In this document: piece after piece, positions 50,248 through 62,600 of the stretch | Layout: each line of letters begins with the position of its first letter | Numbering within the stretch: position 1 is the stretch's first letter | Origin: Reclinomonas americana ATCC 50394 | Taxonomy: Eukaryota; Jakobida; Jakobea; Jakobida | DNA: 64,000 bases | Assembly: GCA_048213135.1 (NCBI GenBank) | Contig: PS015015.1 | Location: 1 to 64,000, forward strand | Direction: 5' to 3' | Program-made: the position numbers and the translations under genes | Notes under the pieces: model-generated | Seen by the model: only the letters and a program-made list of their open reading frames with translations | The model's database searches: none | Told to the model about the DNA's origin: nothing

Positions 50248-52336
50248 ATGCGCGCCGATGATAGCGCGGTGACAATGGCGGCGTCGGCGCGAGGCTCTGG
50301 CACGCCGGGTTCGTCTGCTCGCGATTGGGGCACGGCGCGGTCGCTTCAGGAGCCAGTGGGGATGTTTGCGGTGGCGCCGGCGACGGCAGCGCGTGGTTCG
50401 TTTGCGCGCGCGCCGCCACTGAAAGCCGGCGGCAAGTCGGAGCGGTATGATGCAGCACCGACTCATCAGTTGGCCGCCACTGGTGAGTTGAGCGACAGAG
50501 AAACGAGTGAGACGAAAGAGGGGGAAGAGAGACGGGGGTGGTCAGAGAACAAACAGAGAGGAAAACCAGTCGCGATTCTCTCCTCCCCATCTTTTTCGAT
50601 ATCGTACTACTGTGCCGACCGACCTGGACGCAGGGAGTGGGAGCCGGGTGGTGGAGTGCGACACGCTGCCTCGCGTACACAACATGAGCGGAAGCAACAA
50701 CACCTCGCCGAACAAGACGCCATCGCGCCTGATGGCTCCACTGCCGAGCACGCTGCGATCGAGTTCACCCGCGGAACCCACCGACAGTCACGACTGGGCA
50801 TCAGCACCTGCTGCAGGAGAGGCGCTTTCACGCACGCTACCGTCGGTACTGAAGACGCCGATCAAAGGCACAGCGTCCCCGGGCGTCGCCAGGGGTCACC
50901 TGACGTCACAGTTTGGCACGGGATCCATGCCGCCCGTGGACAACCGAGGCCGCGGTCCGGCTCTGCACGCACTGACACGCACCGACTCTGGCAGCAACCA
51001 CCACGGTGATGGCAGTGGCGGTGGCCACGGCCACGGACAGCAGCTACCCGCGCCGAATATGACACGATCGCGGAGTCGGGATCCTGAGCCAGCAGGCCGA
51101 GCCGGCAACTTGTCGCCGGTGATGTTTGATACTGACCGATCCAAGTCGTGCTCCCCAGTGCGTGAGAAGCAGCGACTCAAGGTACCGGTGCACATGTGGA
51201 GTGTGGATGCATCACTGCGTTCTCACAAGCTGCGTTGACAGGAGGAGCAGGAGCGGGAGGACTTTGAGACGCTTCGTTTGCGCATGTTGCACAACAAGGC
51301 CGAGCACTCTGGCCGAATTCGCTTGCAGGACCTCGAAGCGTGGCACGCCAACATGCCGAACCAGCGAGCCAGCATCCGCTTGGTGTTTGAGAAACAGGTA
51401 CGGCCAGGGCTAGTCGGTTGTGTCGAGAGTGAACAAGTGCTCACGTTGGTGTGTGCACGCAGCAACAATTCAAGCACTTTGTCGACGGGGTGAGTGACAA
51501 GAGAGTGACACCGTGTTGCTGCTGACCGTGGGTCTCACCGCTGCTCATACATGCACACAGCATCACCAGGAGCAGCAACGGATGCACGATGCAGTAGAAG
51601 AGGCCGAGCACCGACACGAGATGCGACGACATGACAGGCATCACGGCGACGAGTTTGAGGACGCTCTGCTGACGGTGGACCAAAAGGCCCTAGCAGGCGC
51701 CACCAAGCAGGAGATCACCGTCTCCTCCCTCGAGTTGACTTCGCGTCTGCGTCGACTCACCGCGCCGCACATTGCGCGCCAGATCAGACACCAGCGCCAC
51801 AGGTGCCCATCACCGCATTTGTTCTCTTCACCTCACACTCCGCCTTGACACACTCCCCTTGCCATCTGCACAGCCGCGTCGATGCAAGCAACAGCGAGAC
51901 GATAACGCTCGACTCACTGCTCAACCAGATACGGCAGCCGAGTCCCACTACCGGTCACCGCCTCGCCGTGTCACCACCGTCGCCCACCCAACTGTTGCTG
52001 CCGCCGCACGAGGACGGCTGCGAGGACGACGATGCCACGCCACATCCCACAGAACCCACACCAGCACCTGCCGTCACGACCACCACCACTACCACCAACA
52101 CCGTGCACTTCTCCACGGGCCCACCATCTCCCACGCCGCTGCATTGGAATGGCATCAGACCAGTGGCTGGCTCGTTACTCGCCGAACAGCAGCAACAGCA
52201 ACTCTTGCAACTCAGACACTATCAGCAACAACAACATCAGCAACAGCAACTAGCGCAACACAACAGAGGCTTAGGAGGGCAAACGAGCCCAACACGATCA
52301 CCACTGCGCTCGTACTTGGAACGGGCGCGGACATAG
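50248..52336 (+). CDS. Disordered protein with a central charged coiled coil and His/Gln-rich regions
   Basis: Starts MRADDSAVTMAASARGSG at 50248. Exon 1 ends near 50482 and exon 2 starts near 50640. The N-terminal half is Ser/Pro/Gly-rich with a His/Gly patch (NHHGDGSGGGHGHGQQ). A helical middle follows: REDFETLRLRMLHNKAEHSG, RLQDLEAWHANMPNQRASI, MHDAVEEAEHRHEMRRHDRH, LTVDQKALAGATKQEIT and LTSRLRRLTAPHIARQI. The C-terminus is Thr/Pro- then Gln-rich and ends RSPLRSYLERART. I do not recognise the family. It diverges from the repeat-containing disordered gene 185 bp away and converges on MMADHC. Confidence 0.5.
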
Positions 52337-52470
52337 ATAACTAGCCAGCTTCTGCACAATATAACGAAACTTGTACTCGCGTGTGTAATGCATGGTGTTA
52401 TAGACAGCGAGTCACACGAGAAGAGAAAGGGCGTGAGGGGCATCGCGTGGCCTCACTCCTCACATGCTTG

Positions 52471-53582
52471 TCAGTTTCGCAGCGAAACGAGGACCTCATC
52501 GAACACACGCTTCGGTGCATCGGTGAAGAACATGGTGGCGAACACGTGCGTGCCAAACACCGGGTGGCTCAACACCTTGCAGCAGCCGAGCTCGACCACG
52601 TCCATGCCAAAATGCACGTAGCGATCGTCGGTCTCGAACAGCGTCGTGCTCGTGTGCGCTCCACGAGCCTGCGCACCAGCGTGTGAGTCACGGGCAGCAA
52701 GCTCCCTTTTCACAGGAATAAAACGCAACAGGTTGTCCACAGCCGGCATCAATGTAATCGGCCCAGTAGCCCTGCTCCTCCAGCGCCGCCACCAGTCGCG
52801 ATCCGAGACGCTCAAACTGCACTTGGCATGTCAGCCTCATTCACAACACTATTCTCATCACCAGACGACGACGCAACATTCTCATACAGCCGCTCGCGCT
52901 CCTGCTCAACCTCACCGCCCCACGTACTCATGTCGTGCGCGGTCCGTTGTGAGACAGTCGCCACTGTGAGATCGGTCACATCGCGATCCGGGAACAAGTC
53001 GGCCAGATCGCGGCGCACGTGGCGCGGGCACGGGAACGACTTGAGCTCGACCTGCACACCGCATGCAGACTTAGCGTGCGTGCACGTCGACAGCGTGCGC
53101 ACGCTGCTGCACGCCCACTCACCTCCGTGTCATTCTCCACCACGTCGACCACAAACGGCTTGTCGACGTGGTAAATGAGGGGATTATCCTCGGGCTTGAT
53201 GGTCGGCAGCTCCATTCCTGACGGCACCGCAGGTCCCACCGCCTCAGTCGCCTACCCGACACACCACAGAATGAGCAACAGAGTGATGAGCGCGCTTCTT
53301 TTGGTGAGCGGCAACGCAACACGAGCAGCGCGCAGCCACGATCCCACAGCCACTGCCGGTGCAACGACAGGTGTCACCACAGACGGAGGAGGGGCGCTGC
53401 GCACAGAAGCACCAGCGGCCTGACGCGAGGCTGCACACAAAAGATGCGATCAGTGCGCGTGTGTGCATGGAATCCTCGACCGCGCGTGTGTGCACACCAG
53501 CAGAGGGAACTCCCGTCACTGGTGCCTCACGTGTGAACAAGTTGCGAGTGCCGTTGCGTAGGGCCTGAGCAGCGCGTCGCAT
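52471..53582 (-). CDS. MMADHC: MMADHC-like cobalamin-trafficking protein
   Basis: The first exon, MRRAAQALRNGTRNLFT at 53582, is a typical matrix presequence. Later exons give the conserved core: LKSFPCPRHVRRDLADLFPD, LTVATVSQRTAHDMSTWGGE, VEQERERLYEN, LVAALEEQGYWADYIDAG, then TLFETDDRYVHFGMD and LGCCKVLSHPVFGTHVFAT. This matches the C-terminal nitroreductase-like domain of MMADHC (cblD), which partitions vitamin B12 between cytosolic methionine synthase and mitochondrial methylmalonyl-CoA mutase. The exon junction after IDAGCGQP (donor gttgcg) into ARGAHTSTTLFETD is phase 0. The gene implies B12-dependent metabolism. It lies 50 bp downstream of a small acidic protein gene on the same strand. 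Confidence 0.9.
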
Positions 53583-53632
53583 GCGTGTTTGTGTATGAAC
53601 GAAATGAAGAGGACAAGGACCAACCAAGTTCT

Positions 53633-53934
53633 TCATTCATCATCGTCGTCCTCATCAGCATCATCGTCGTCTTCCTCCGAGTCCGACGACGAGTCAAACA
53701 ACGAGAATGAGATGCGCGCCACTGCAGCATCCGACGACGCCACACCCACAGTCGCTCCCGAGCTGGCCCACGGACCAACAGCCGCAGCCGCCGACGTTGC
53801 ACCTCCAGCACCACCTGCAGCAGCTGANNNNNNNNNNNNNNNNNNNNCCAGCTCCTCGTCCAGCGCCTCGGTCTCGCGTCGCATGCGCTCCAGCTCGGCC
53901 GCTGGCACGTGCACGGAGTTGAGCGCGCAGACAA

Positions 53935-53968
<34 letters not shown>

Positions 53969-54151
53969 CGCGCGCGCGTAACTTGCCGCCCACAAGGCCG
54001 TGATTTCATTGTTCAGCGACTGTAACCGCGTGAAGAGCTGGCTGAACTGGTGCCCGTGAAAGTGCTGCGTGAACTGCGACGAGTCCAGTGTCTGCCGCAT
54101 GAGGTCCTCCAGCTGCCTGACCTTGGCCACGAGCTCGTCTTTCAAACTCAT
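53633..54151 (-). CDS. Small coiled-coil protein with an acidic tail
   Basis: The start MSLKDELVAKVRQLEDLMRQ at 54151 is followed by SSQFTQHFHGHQFSQLFTRL and QSLNNEITAL, then an intron carrying a GA tract. The second exon is ALNSVHVPAAELERMRRETE, ALDEEL, a 20-N gap (53828-53847), an Ala/Gly-rich stretch, and FSLFDSSSDSEEDDDDADE to the end. About 150 residues. The helical layout with VPAAELERM recalls small Mediator-type or similar complex subunits, but I cannot assign it. Its start codon overlaps the first possible start of the SET gene on the other strand. Confidence 0.6.
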
Positions 54152-55741
54152 GATTGAAGAAGAACGTGTACGTGAGGTCAATCGATCGCTCAATCACTAC
54201 TTTGCAATGGACCACAGCGCAGAGTGGCTCTCTGAGTTCTTCTCGTGGCTCGGCGCACACCGATGCACCACAGACGTTGCGCATCCTTGTCTCTCTCTCT
54301 CTCTCTCTGTCTCCTCTGTGTGTGTGCAACTCACTGTGTGTCAGGCGGTGCGACTTGCCGAGTTTGAGGTCGCCGAGGACGTGCGTGTGCGTGGAGTTGC
54401 AGCTGCGCGACAACTCACGCCCGGAGCGGCGTTTGTGCGAGTACCACGACGCCTGCTCTTGTTCTGTTCGCGACGGAGAATGCGCGAGGTGGCGCCACTG
54501 TTGGTGCCAGTGATTGACAAGTTGAGTTGCATGGCGAGGCAGGAACATGCAGTAGGCGCCATGCATAGTGACGTGTCACGTGCAGGCATGCAGCAGAGTT
54601 GCGACCGGAGACTGCACTGGCTCTGCTGCTGTTGCATCAGCGATCGCTGGGGGAAGCTGCGCCGTTTCGCATGTATGTGGAGTCGACGCCGGCGACGTAC
54701 ACCTCGCTGGCGTACTTTACGCGGGAGGAGATTGTGCGTGGGGGACTGGTGCTGCCGCATGCGGTGCAGCAGGCGTTGCGGTACAAGCGACGAGTGCGGG
54801 AGGTGTGGCGATCGCTGTTGCCGATCATGGCCGAGTATGTGCCGTCGGTGTTTGCCGAGCATGTGTGCTCGCCGCAGTGGGTGCGCTGGGCCTACTGCAC
54901 GGTCATGACGCGCTCGTGTCACATGCGAGTTGGCGCCGACTCGCTGTTTCCGCACGGTAACGACATCTGGTGCCTGGTGCCGATGGGCGACATGGTCAAT
55001 CATGCACCGCACACTGGCGTTGCGTCGTCGTCGTCGGCTGTGTACTATTTCTCCCTCTCACACACACACCCTCACTCGTCTGCAGTCGGGCTGCCACTAC
55101 AACGACGTCACGCAAGAGTACGTGTTCTCGGCGGGCCGAGTGTACGAAGAGGGCGAGCAGGTCTACATCACCTACGGCGACTACGACAACCTCAAGTTGC
55201 TGAAGCACTACGGTTTCGTGCTGGACGACAATCCCGACGAGTGCGTCAAGGTGCGACCGCGCGACGTGCTTCCCGACGACGTGAGCGCCGCCACCATGCA
55301 GACGCTGGAGCAAAACGGATGGATGACACCGTTGCGTCGCTGTCGCCGGCAGCTTGTTCGCATCTGCATGCGCCGTTTTGTAACACTCGTCCGTGCAGCA
55401 AGTGGACACTCAGCGCCACTACGTGCGGCGAGGAGATGCTCAAGGCGCTGCGAGTGATCTTTGGCCGCAGCAACGCAGCGCGCGTCTGGCAGCACGTCCG
55501 CCAGGTGGCCGAACGCCACCTGCACCTGCTGGAGAGCAACGAAAGCCCCGCCATTGACGGCGATGCCAAGGGCGAGGGGGAGGAGGAGGAGGACGACGAC
55601 GACAGATCGCTCGACGAGGGGCTGGAGCACGCAGCCGACGAGCACGAGATGCGACTCGGAATGCTGCGAGCGTTCCGCCACTCCCAGGCCGCCACCTTGT
55701 CGGCGCTCATCCGCAACATTGACGCCGGCGCGGTCTCATGA
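54150..55741 (+). CDS. SETD3/Rubisco-LSMT-type SET-domain methyltransferase
   Basis: Start at 54150 (MIEEERVREVNRS) or, more like the family, at 54207 (MDHSAEWLSEFFSWLGAH). Exons then give FEVAEDVRVRGVAAARQLTP, FVRVPRRLLLF, PETALALLLLHQ, PFRMYVESTPATYTSLAYF, VCSPQWVRWAYCTVMTRSCH, WCLVPMGDMVNHAPHTG, YNDVTQEYVFSAGRVYEEGE, QVYITYGDYDNLKLLKHYGF and VLDDNPDECVKV. The NH motif and the YITYG...YGF segment form the SAM-binding and catalytic core of the SETD3/LSMT class, which methylates Lys or, in SETD3, actin His73. The Rubis-subs-type helical C-domain follows, then an acidic insert and an end at IDAGAVS. It converges on a Yip1-family gene 53 bp away. Confidence 0.85.
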
Positions 55742-55794
55742 CGCTCACAGAGCGCGTGTAAAATATAGTCTCGGTGGTGTACTCCTGCAACGTC

Positions 55795-56952
55795 TCACAG
55801 ACTCATGGTGGCGAAGAACATGAGCAGCAGGACCACTGGCGCCGCCATCAGTCCGCGCTTGCCGCGAGGTGTGGTCGACACGTGCACGAGTGCAGCGGGT
55901 ATCAGCACAGCTGCCGAGCTCCACACCAGCGACACGAGCCGCAGCAGGGTGGTGAAGAATGTGGCGACGCCGGTGGGGATTGGCGCCACGAGCAGATTGC
56001 AGAGGGCCAGCGGCAGCAGCGCATAGCCGACCAAGCTGAGTGTCCGCGAGTACACCATGTCCTCACGTCCGAGCAAGCGCAAGACGGCCGACACCACCCA
56101 GCATCCACAGAGCCACACACTAATCGGCCACGATACCGTCTGCGCAGCGCACTGGGCGGTGAGGGAGAAGAGGGGGCATCGGAGAATCAACACAGTATTC
56201 ACGACGCACCGCCTTTTGGTTCGACACCAACGAAAAGATGAGGAACAGCACCGAGAAGAGCGGCCCCCAAAAGTCGGCCTCGGCCAGCTTGACGGCACTC
56301 TCCAGATCGGTCTTCAGCGGCACCACCACTCTCATCACCTTGGCCACAATCGCTTGCGGGTCAATGTCCAACTCCTCCCTGCAAGAGAGTCAGCGCGATC
56401 GCCCGACATCGCTGAGTGGAGATCGCACGCAACAGCAGCGGTCCCTCGCCCGGCGGTGTGCCATTGTCAAAGCTCCCCGTGGGCTCAGGACTCGTGTCCG
56501 ACAGCATGTACGAGTAGCCCTTCTCGGGCCAGAAGATGTTCCTGACGCGACCAAACACTGAGGAGGGAAGTCAGGTACTGTGCAGCAGAGGAGAGCACGA
56601 TCATCATACACACACACACACACCACCATCGTTGTTGTCGGAGATCGCATTGCCGTTGCCGAGGCCACCACTGCTGCTGTGACCGAGCGATCCTCCTCCA
56701 TTGATCATCGGTGGCGGTCCCGAGTGAGCGTACCCTGACGAGCAAGCAGGCAAGTGAGATCGCCTGTCATCCACACACACTCTCACACACACAAGCACCT
56801 TCCTCGGCCGAGATGAACTCCAGCGATGAGGTCGCAGACAACTGACCACCGCCCACTGCCGACAAGTCGCTGGACGATCCCATAGCGGGTGATGGTGATG
56901 CCGATGAGTGTGAGTGCATGCCCGTGTTGGGCGATCGGAGCGCTGCACTCAT
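55795..56952 (-). CDS. Yip1-domain membrane protein (YIPF family)
   Basis: The start MSAALRSPNTGMHSHSSASP at 56952 begins a disordered cytosolic N-terminus over several exons (INGGGSLGHSSSGGLGNGN; FGRVRNIFWPEKGYSYML). The membrane part begins ELDIDPQAIVAKVMRVVVPL and DFWGPLFSVLFLIFSLVSNQ, then four further hydrophobic segments: WPISVWLCGCWVVSAVLRLL, LSLVGYALLPLALCNLLVAP, VWSSAAVLIPAALVHVS and LMAAPVVLLLMFFATMSL at the C-terminus. The DFWGP motif and five-helix layout are those of YIPF proteins, most like the YIPF6 or Yip1 group. They act in ER-Golgi traffic with Rab GTPases and cargo adaptors. Stop at 55795. Confidence 0.82.
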
Positions 56953-57033
56953 CGCTCGTTGACGAAGAACACGTGCCGAAATGGAATGCATTTTCGTCAA
57001 CCTTACAAACATCATTTCTCGTTCTCGCGTTTT

Positions 57034-58743
57034 TTACTGATTGGCCGTCGTTCTGAACCAGGTAAACATCTGTGGAACAATAGCAGCAGCACGCTGGGTG
57101 AGTTTTCACAGTTCCGGGCATTTGCGCGAATCGTACGCAACGGCTCGTCTCCGAATGTTGACGGCGGCCAGCACGAGGAGGATCTCGGTGAAGAAAAAGA
57201 CCACCTGGCCGACGGTGACCACCTGCACCATGCCGATGCAAAAATCGATCAACACCAGCGCAATGTACAGCGTTAGTAGTCGATGCATGTCGCGGAACAC
57301 CACGTAGCCTGCACATTGTGCGTGTGTGAGGCGGCATGAAGATTAGCGAAAAGAGCGTGCGTGGGAGACACGCAACAGGCGGCTGCCGTGACGCCGACGG
57401 CCACGGATACGTAGCCAATGACCCAGGAAGCCGGCTGCGATTCTGTGCCCACGCGGATGACGTGCGGCGCTTGTTTGTCTGCAACCGGTGTGAGATGCAT
57501 TGTCGCTCGATCGCCTGTGATATTGAACGACAAACCAAAGAACAAGTACGCCAACACGCCAATGCACGCCACAGCCAGGCAGTAGAAAGCCACCTTTTGC
57601 TGAAAGACTGTCGAAAATTGAATGGCATCTGCGGGGAGACGTCAGTGATGACCGAGAAGAGGCTGCGGGGGAGGGCAACGCACCACGAATGGATGGCTGG
57701 GAGAATACAACAAAGGGGCGCGACAGATTGAGAGCGCCGGCACCCGCAGCTGCCCAGGTGATCCACGTCAACATTACACACAGACGCATGCGTGAGTGGA
57801 AGAGAGAGAAGCACTCCAAACCTTCCTGCGCCTCGGAATCGGACGAACTCTCGTCATCCGACTGATCCTCGTCGCGTCGATCGTCTCCTGCGGCGCCACC
57901 GGCCAGCTTGTTGAGCTGCATACCCAGGTACAGCTGCACACCCACCGCTGCAGTGAGAAGAGAACGACAAGGGAGTAATGAGAGGCAAACACGCAAGACC
58001 TTGTTGTTCGGTTCGACAATCTGCGATGGAATCGCACGGTCGTACGGGCATCGCTTGGCCGCCGCGCCGTGGAACAACATGAATGGTGGTGGTGGTCGTT
58101 GCTGCAGCAACACGCAACCTCAGCATCGACTGTTCAACAAGCAGCAACGAGTGTAGCTCACACACATACACACCTCGTCATCGTCAGCCTCCTCTGTTCG
58201 CGCAGCAGCAGCAGCAGCAGCGCCCGCTACCGGAGCTCCCGCCACCACAGCCGCCACTCCAGCTACAGCTGCACCTGCTCCCGCCGGCGGTGCGCCGCCC
58301 TCGCCCACTCCCGGCAGATTGCCACCAAACATGGCGGGCACTTGGAACGAGCGCATCATGTGCGGCGGTGGTCCGTCGCCCGCCACCGACACAGCCGGCA
58401 GAGGCGGAGGCGGGGCCGGCACATCCGCAAAGGTGGGCGACAGCAGCGCACCGACCGCTGCCGATGAGCTGCGTGGTGGCGACTGACGGCGTGCACTCAC
58501 CAGCTCCACGGGTCGATGTGGGAGACCAGTCACTGTTGCGCGAGGGAATGAGAGAAAGAGAGTTGAGAGGGACGGCACGCTGTCTGTCTTTGAGAGACAC
58601 ACGAACCTGAGCGCGCAGGTCCAACAGGGACGGACGACAACACACTCGATTCGGGTGGAGAACCGCCAGATGATCTGTGATCATATCACACCCGTCACAC
58701 TCACGCACATGCCTCCCTCTCTCTGTCTCACACACACGCACAT

Positions 58744-58787
<44 letters not shown>

Positions 58788-59074
58788 CGTTCTCTCTCCC
58801 CACTCACACACTCTCTCTCACTCTCTCACACCCACTCACTCTCCTGCCCGCAACACACACGCAACGAGTCACCACTGCTGCCACCTCCAGACATGCCACT
58901 GCCACCCACACTGGGATGTCTGAGGAGAGCACTGGTGGCCTCCTCTGCGGATGGTCGTCGCGGTGGACCACGACTGAGACCGCTCACATGCACCGCAGAT
59001 GAACCAGGCGAGGAAGTCGCACTGCCGGTGCTGCTGGCGAGTGACGGGTTGCCGCGTGGTGAGCGATCCCCCAT
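57034..59074 (-). CDS. Multipass membrane protein with a long disordered N-terminus
   Basis: The start MGDRSPRGNPSLASSTGSAT at 59074 is followed by SSGGSPPESSVLSSVPVGPA and a Pro/Ala-rich region with MMRSFQVPAMFGGNLPG. Then come RPPPPFMLFHGAAAKRCPYD, RAIPSQIVEPNNK, VGVQLYLGMQLNKLAGG, an acidic DESSSDSEAQE segment and LNLSRPFVVFSQPSIR. The C-terminal part has at least four hydrophobic segments: VAFYCLAVACIGVLAYLFFG, WVIGYVSVAVGVTAAACC, LLTLYIALVLIDFCIGMV and VVFFFTEILLVLAAVNI, ending with MFTWFRTTANQ at 57034. The family is not recognised. It lies upstream of and on the same strand as the Yip1-family gene, and diverges from the IP3-receptor gene across a 588-bp spacer. Confidence 0.6.
58744..58786. 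repeat. (CA)n microsatellite in an intron
   Basis: About 20 CA units in an intron of the multipass membrane protein gene, flanked by CT/CA-rich sequence to 58860. Confidence 0.85.
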
Positions 59075-59662
59075 CTCACTCTGACTCGACGTCGCAGCTG
59101 CGATGCGCAGGTTCGACGATGTCACACAGGACTTTGCCGTGCAACTGCGCCGTCAGCTGTGCACGTCGTAGTAGTGTGTTTATGCAGTGCAGCTACGTGT
59201 AAGCAAGGCAGCGATCACTTTTCTTGCTGCGCGTTGCGAGGTCTCGCGACGTCGACGTCGACGTTGCAAATCGAACATCTTCTCTCCCGAGGCAAGAGAC
59301 CGCACAGCGCACCGTATGCGGCTACAAGCGTACGACTTGAGCAGGCCCAAATGCGCCGAATACGCTGCCTGCTTGCCAAGCCATTGTCGACGTCGCGATA
59401 TCAGTTCGAATTCGATCGCGAATTCGCGACACAGTATCACAAGAGCCGGTTCCACGATTCATGCGCCACCACACGCCATCTACAACACACGTACCAGTAC
59501 CGAGTCTGAAGCCAATAAAGCGGACCTCGCTCACTGCAGTCTGTCGGATGCACTCCGAGACTTCGACAAATTGCATTGTGTTCGGATCTTTGTTGCCGCA
59601 GTTTTCGCAACTAACTTCTCACACACAAGGCACAAGAGAGCGGCCACAGTCAGAGAAAGTTA
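59075..59662. promoter_or_regulatory. Divergent promoter region with clustered CG-rich palindromes
   Basis: Contains acgtcgacgtcgacgt (59249-59264, perfect 16-bp palindrome), tcgaattcga (59406-59415) and tcgcgaattcgcga (59416-59429). TCGCGA occurs at 59244, 59393, 59416 and 59424. No exon is seen. Confidence 0.5.
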
Positions 59663-62600
59663 ATGTCGTCGCGGTCGCCTCCGCCTTTACTGGTGGGCGA
59701 CGGACGGTCCACGACTCCCACCTCGGTGACCTCGTCAGTGCTGCAGTCGCACTCGTCGCTGCCTCCGCAGGCTCCACTCGCCGCGCGTGGCAGTCTCGCT
59801 CTGGTGGGCTCTGCGGACACAGGCGCAGGCAGCAGCAGTGGTGGTGGTGGTGAGCGACCCAGCACACCAGTGAGTCAAGGCGCACACTCGGGAGGCGGCG
59901 GTGCAGCAGCAGCGCCTCAGCGCAGTGATTCGCTGCGTGGAACCCTGACGCAGGTTCGTCTCTCTCTCACACACACGCACTCTCCCATCCACACATGTGT
60001 GTCTCTTTCATCTCACAGGAGGAGTTGGAGGGCACCGATCGCTTTCTCCGCTTTGGCGATCGCATTGTGTTGATGCACGCCGACATGCGTGGCTTTATCA
60101 CCAGCGAAGGGTGTGTGTGTTGGGGAGAGAGAGCAGCTATGTGTGTGTTTGTTGTACTCACATCTAGTCATGTCTCGCAGCACGGTCGACGATCGCGTCG
60201 GTCTCACTGCCGGCACTCCCGGCAACCTGCCGCTCACGCCCTCTGGTGAGCTCCCTCCTCCATCTCCGTCTCCGCCATCTCCTCTTCGCGCTCACTGGGC
60301 GTCGCTGCGCAGATGTGGTGTACGAGTTGACTCCGATCACCTCGTACAAGGCGCAGTCGGCCTTTACGCGGCGCCTGAAGAAGGCCATTGATGACTTTGC
60401 GCCGGATCTCACGGCAGTCGGTCGCGCCGAGGTGCTGCGCTCGTTTGATGCGCGCAGACCGCCTCCGTTCCTGCGAGTGGTGCGTTCGCTCGTCCATGTC
60501 TGTGTGCGTGTGTGCCTGATATCTACGCTGCTCACCGCATTGCCCAACAGGATCAACACGAGGAGCGCCGCCTGGAGGAAGTCGGGGACGCCAACGACAA
60601 GATCGGTTCGTTCAACCTGGGCCAGATTGTCGGCACGTCGCTCGAGCTGTACAAGCGGCGTCTCGAGGGCCAGTCGAAGAGTCGCACGCTGGAGGAGTTG
60701 ATGGAGTTGCAGGTGCGCTGTTGTGCATGAGATAGTGAGGGAGAGAGAAACAAAGGCGCTCATTCACCTCGTGGGCAGACTCGCGCCGAGTCCGAGCTGG
60801 CACAAAACAACGCCGAAGACGAGCGTGCGAACGGTCGACCGGTCACCTACGGCACTGTGGTGCAGCTGCGACACGTTCGCTGGGGTCACTACGTGACCGT
60901 GCAGAGCGACATTGCGGAGACGGATGCCGCGTGCACTCGTATTGCGCTGCAGCCGACGGCCAGTTCGCGCTCCTTCTTCGTCATCTCGGCCGGCAGTCGG
61001 TTCCGCGCCGAGGGCGAGCGCGTGCAGATTGGCGACCTGGTGTCGTTCCTCAACCGCAAGTTTCGTCTGTACATTCACGCCAGCCGGGCGGCGATACGCG
61101 ACCGCTTCCGTCGTCTCGAGGTCAACGGCTCCTTTGACGAGACACACTGGCTGCTGCTGCTGTACTCGCGAGCGCGTGCGGCTGGCGACGAGGACAAGCT
61201 GATGGCTGGCGACACGGTACGCATCTTTCATCCGCAGCGCGATGGCTACGTGGCGCGCGTCGTCGGTGCACCGGAGGATCTGTATGGTTTGTTGCGCGCA
61301 TACCTATGCTCTGTTGATGATGAAAGAGTCACCTCACCACCACCACCACCACCACCACCACCACCACCACCACCACCACCACAGTCTCCATCAACGAGCA
61401 GGAGAAATCGGAACTCTCGCGACCGATCCTGCCCGAGGCCGATTTCGAGATTGAGCGTGAGCTGCCGGTGGCCGGTGGATTGATGCGCTTCGGGCAGACC
61501 TTCCGCCTGCGTCACGTGCTCACCGGTGCGTATCTGCGAGTGGAGCCAAAGGTGGTGGACGAGTCGTTGCAGCCGGCGGACTGGTTCGGCGCCGTGGTTC
61601 GCGAACGGCGCTTCACTCGCGCCCACGTGCTGCGCGATCAGAGCGACGACGACGACGACGATGACGACTATGCAGGCGGCATGGGTGGCGACGGTGACTT
61701 GGACAGCCTCGGCCTTCCGCCGTCGCCGACGTCGCTAATGTCACCGGGAGCGACTGACGATGACGCGGCGCGCATGTTTGACGATGACGATGATGATGAG
61801 GGTGGTGGTGGCATGGTGGCCTCGATGAATCCCCTGCAGCGGAATCAGCGACAGAATTCCGCACGCACCCTTGGCGTCGAGAGGCGCCGATCCATTCGCG
61901 CATCGTCCACGTCCATGGAGATTGGCAAAGGTGTGTGTGTGTGTGTGTGTGCCTCGCCAGCGATTATGATGTATTGAGTCTAACGCCGTCATTTCCCCGC
62001 AGGCTATTTTGCTCGCCGCCGTCCGAGTGCTGTGGAGGCTGCAGAGCCGATCCCAGTCGTCGACGTGTCGGATCTGGTGGTACCGGTCAAGGTCCGTTTC
62101 TCCGACGACCGAGCGGATCCCAACTGCCTGTTTGCCTTTGCGCCGCTGCAGTTTGCGGTGCGTTTTTCTCGCATGGCTGTTCGCCGCGCGTACCAGCGTG
62201 ATTTCTCACTGGTGTGCATGACGCTGCGTACGATGCAGGCCGACGACGATGGTCGCAGCGTGGTGCGAGCCGATGCTCTCGTCAGTCTGCGACACGCCGC
62301 TACCGGTTTGTACCTGTCGAATGTCGAGTCACCGATTTGTTTCCGAGGCGTTTCGCGACGCAAGCACACGTCCGCCCCGGTGAGTCCTTCACCACCTCCA
62401 TCGGTCCACGCACAATCCTGACTCGCCTTTGTCCTCTCACGCAGCTGTGCCTGTCCACCATTCCCGATCCCAACACGGCATTCCGCGCGTCGCGAACACT
62501 GCAGAGCGATGTGCAGGATCTGTACATTACGACGCTCACCATTGGAGTTGCGGCGACGTGGTGGTGGTGGCAATCGTCAGCCGTCCTTACCCACTCACGT

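Noticed and set aside
53633-54151. Assignment of the small coiled-coil gene as a specific Mediator subunit
   Set aside because: Only general resemblance; no diagnostic motif that I can verify by eye.
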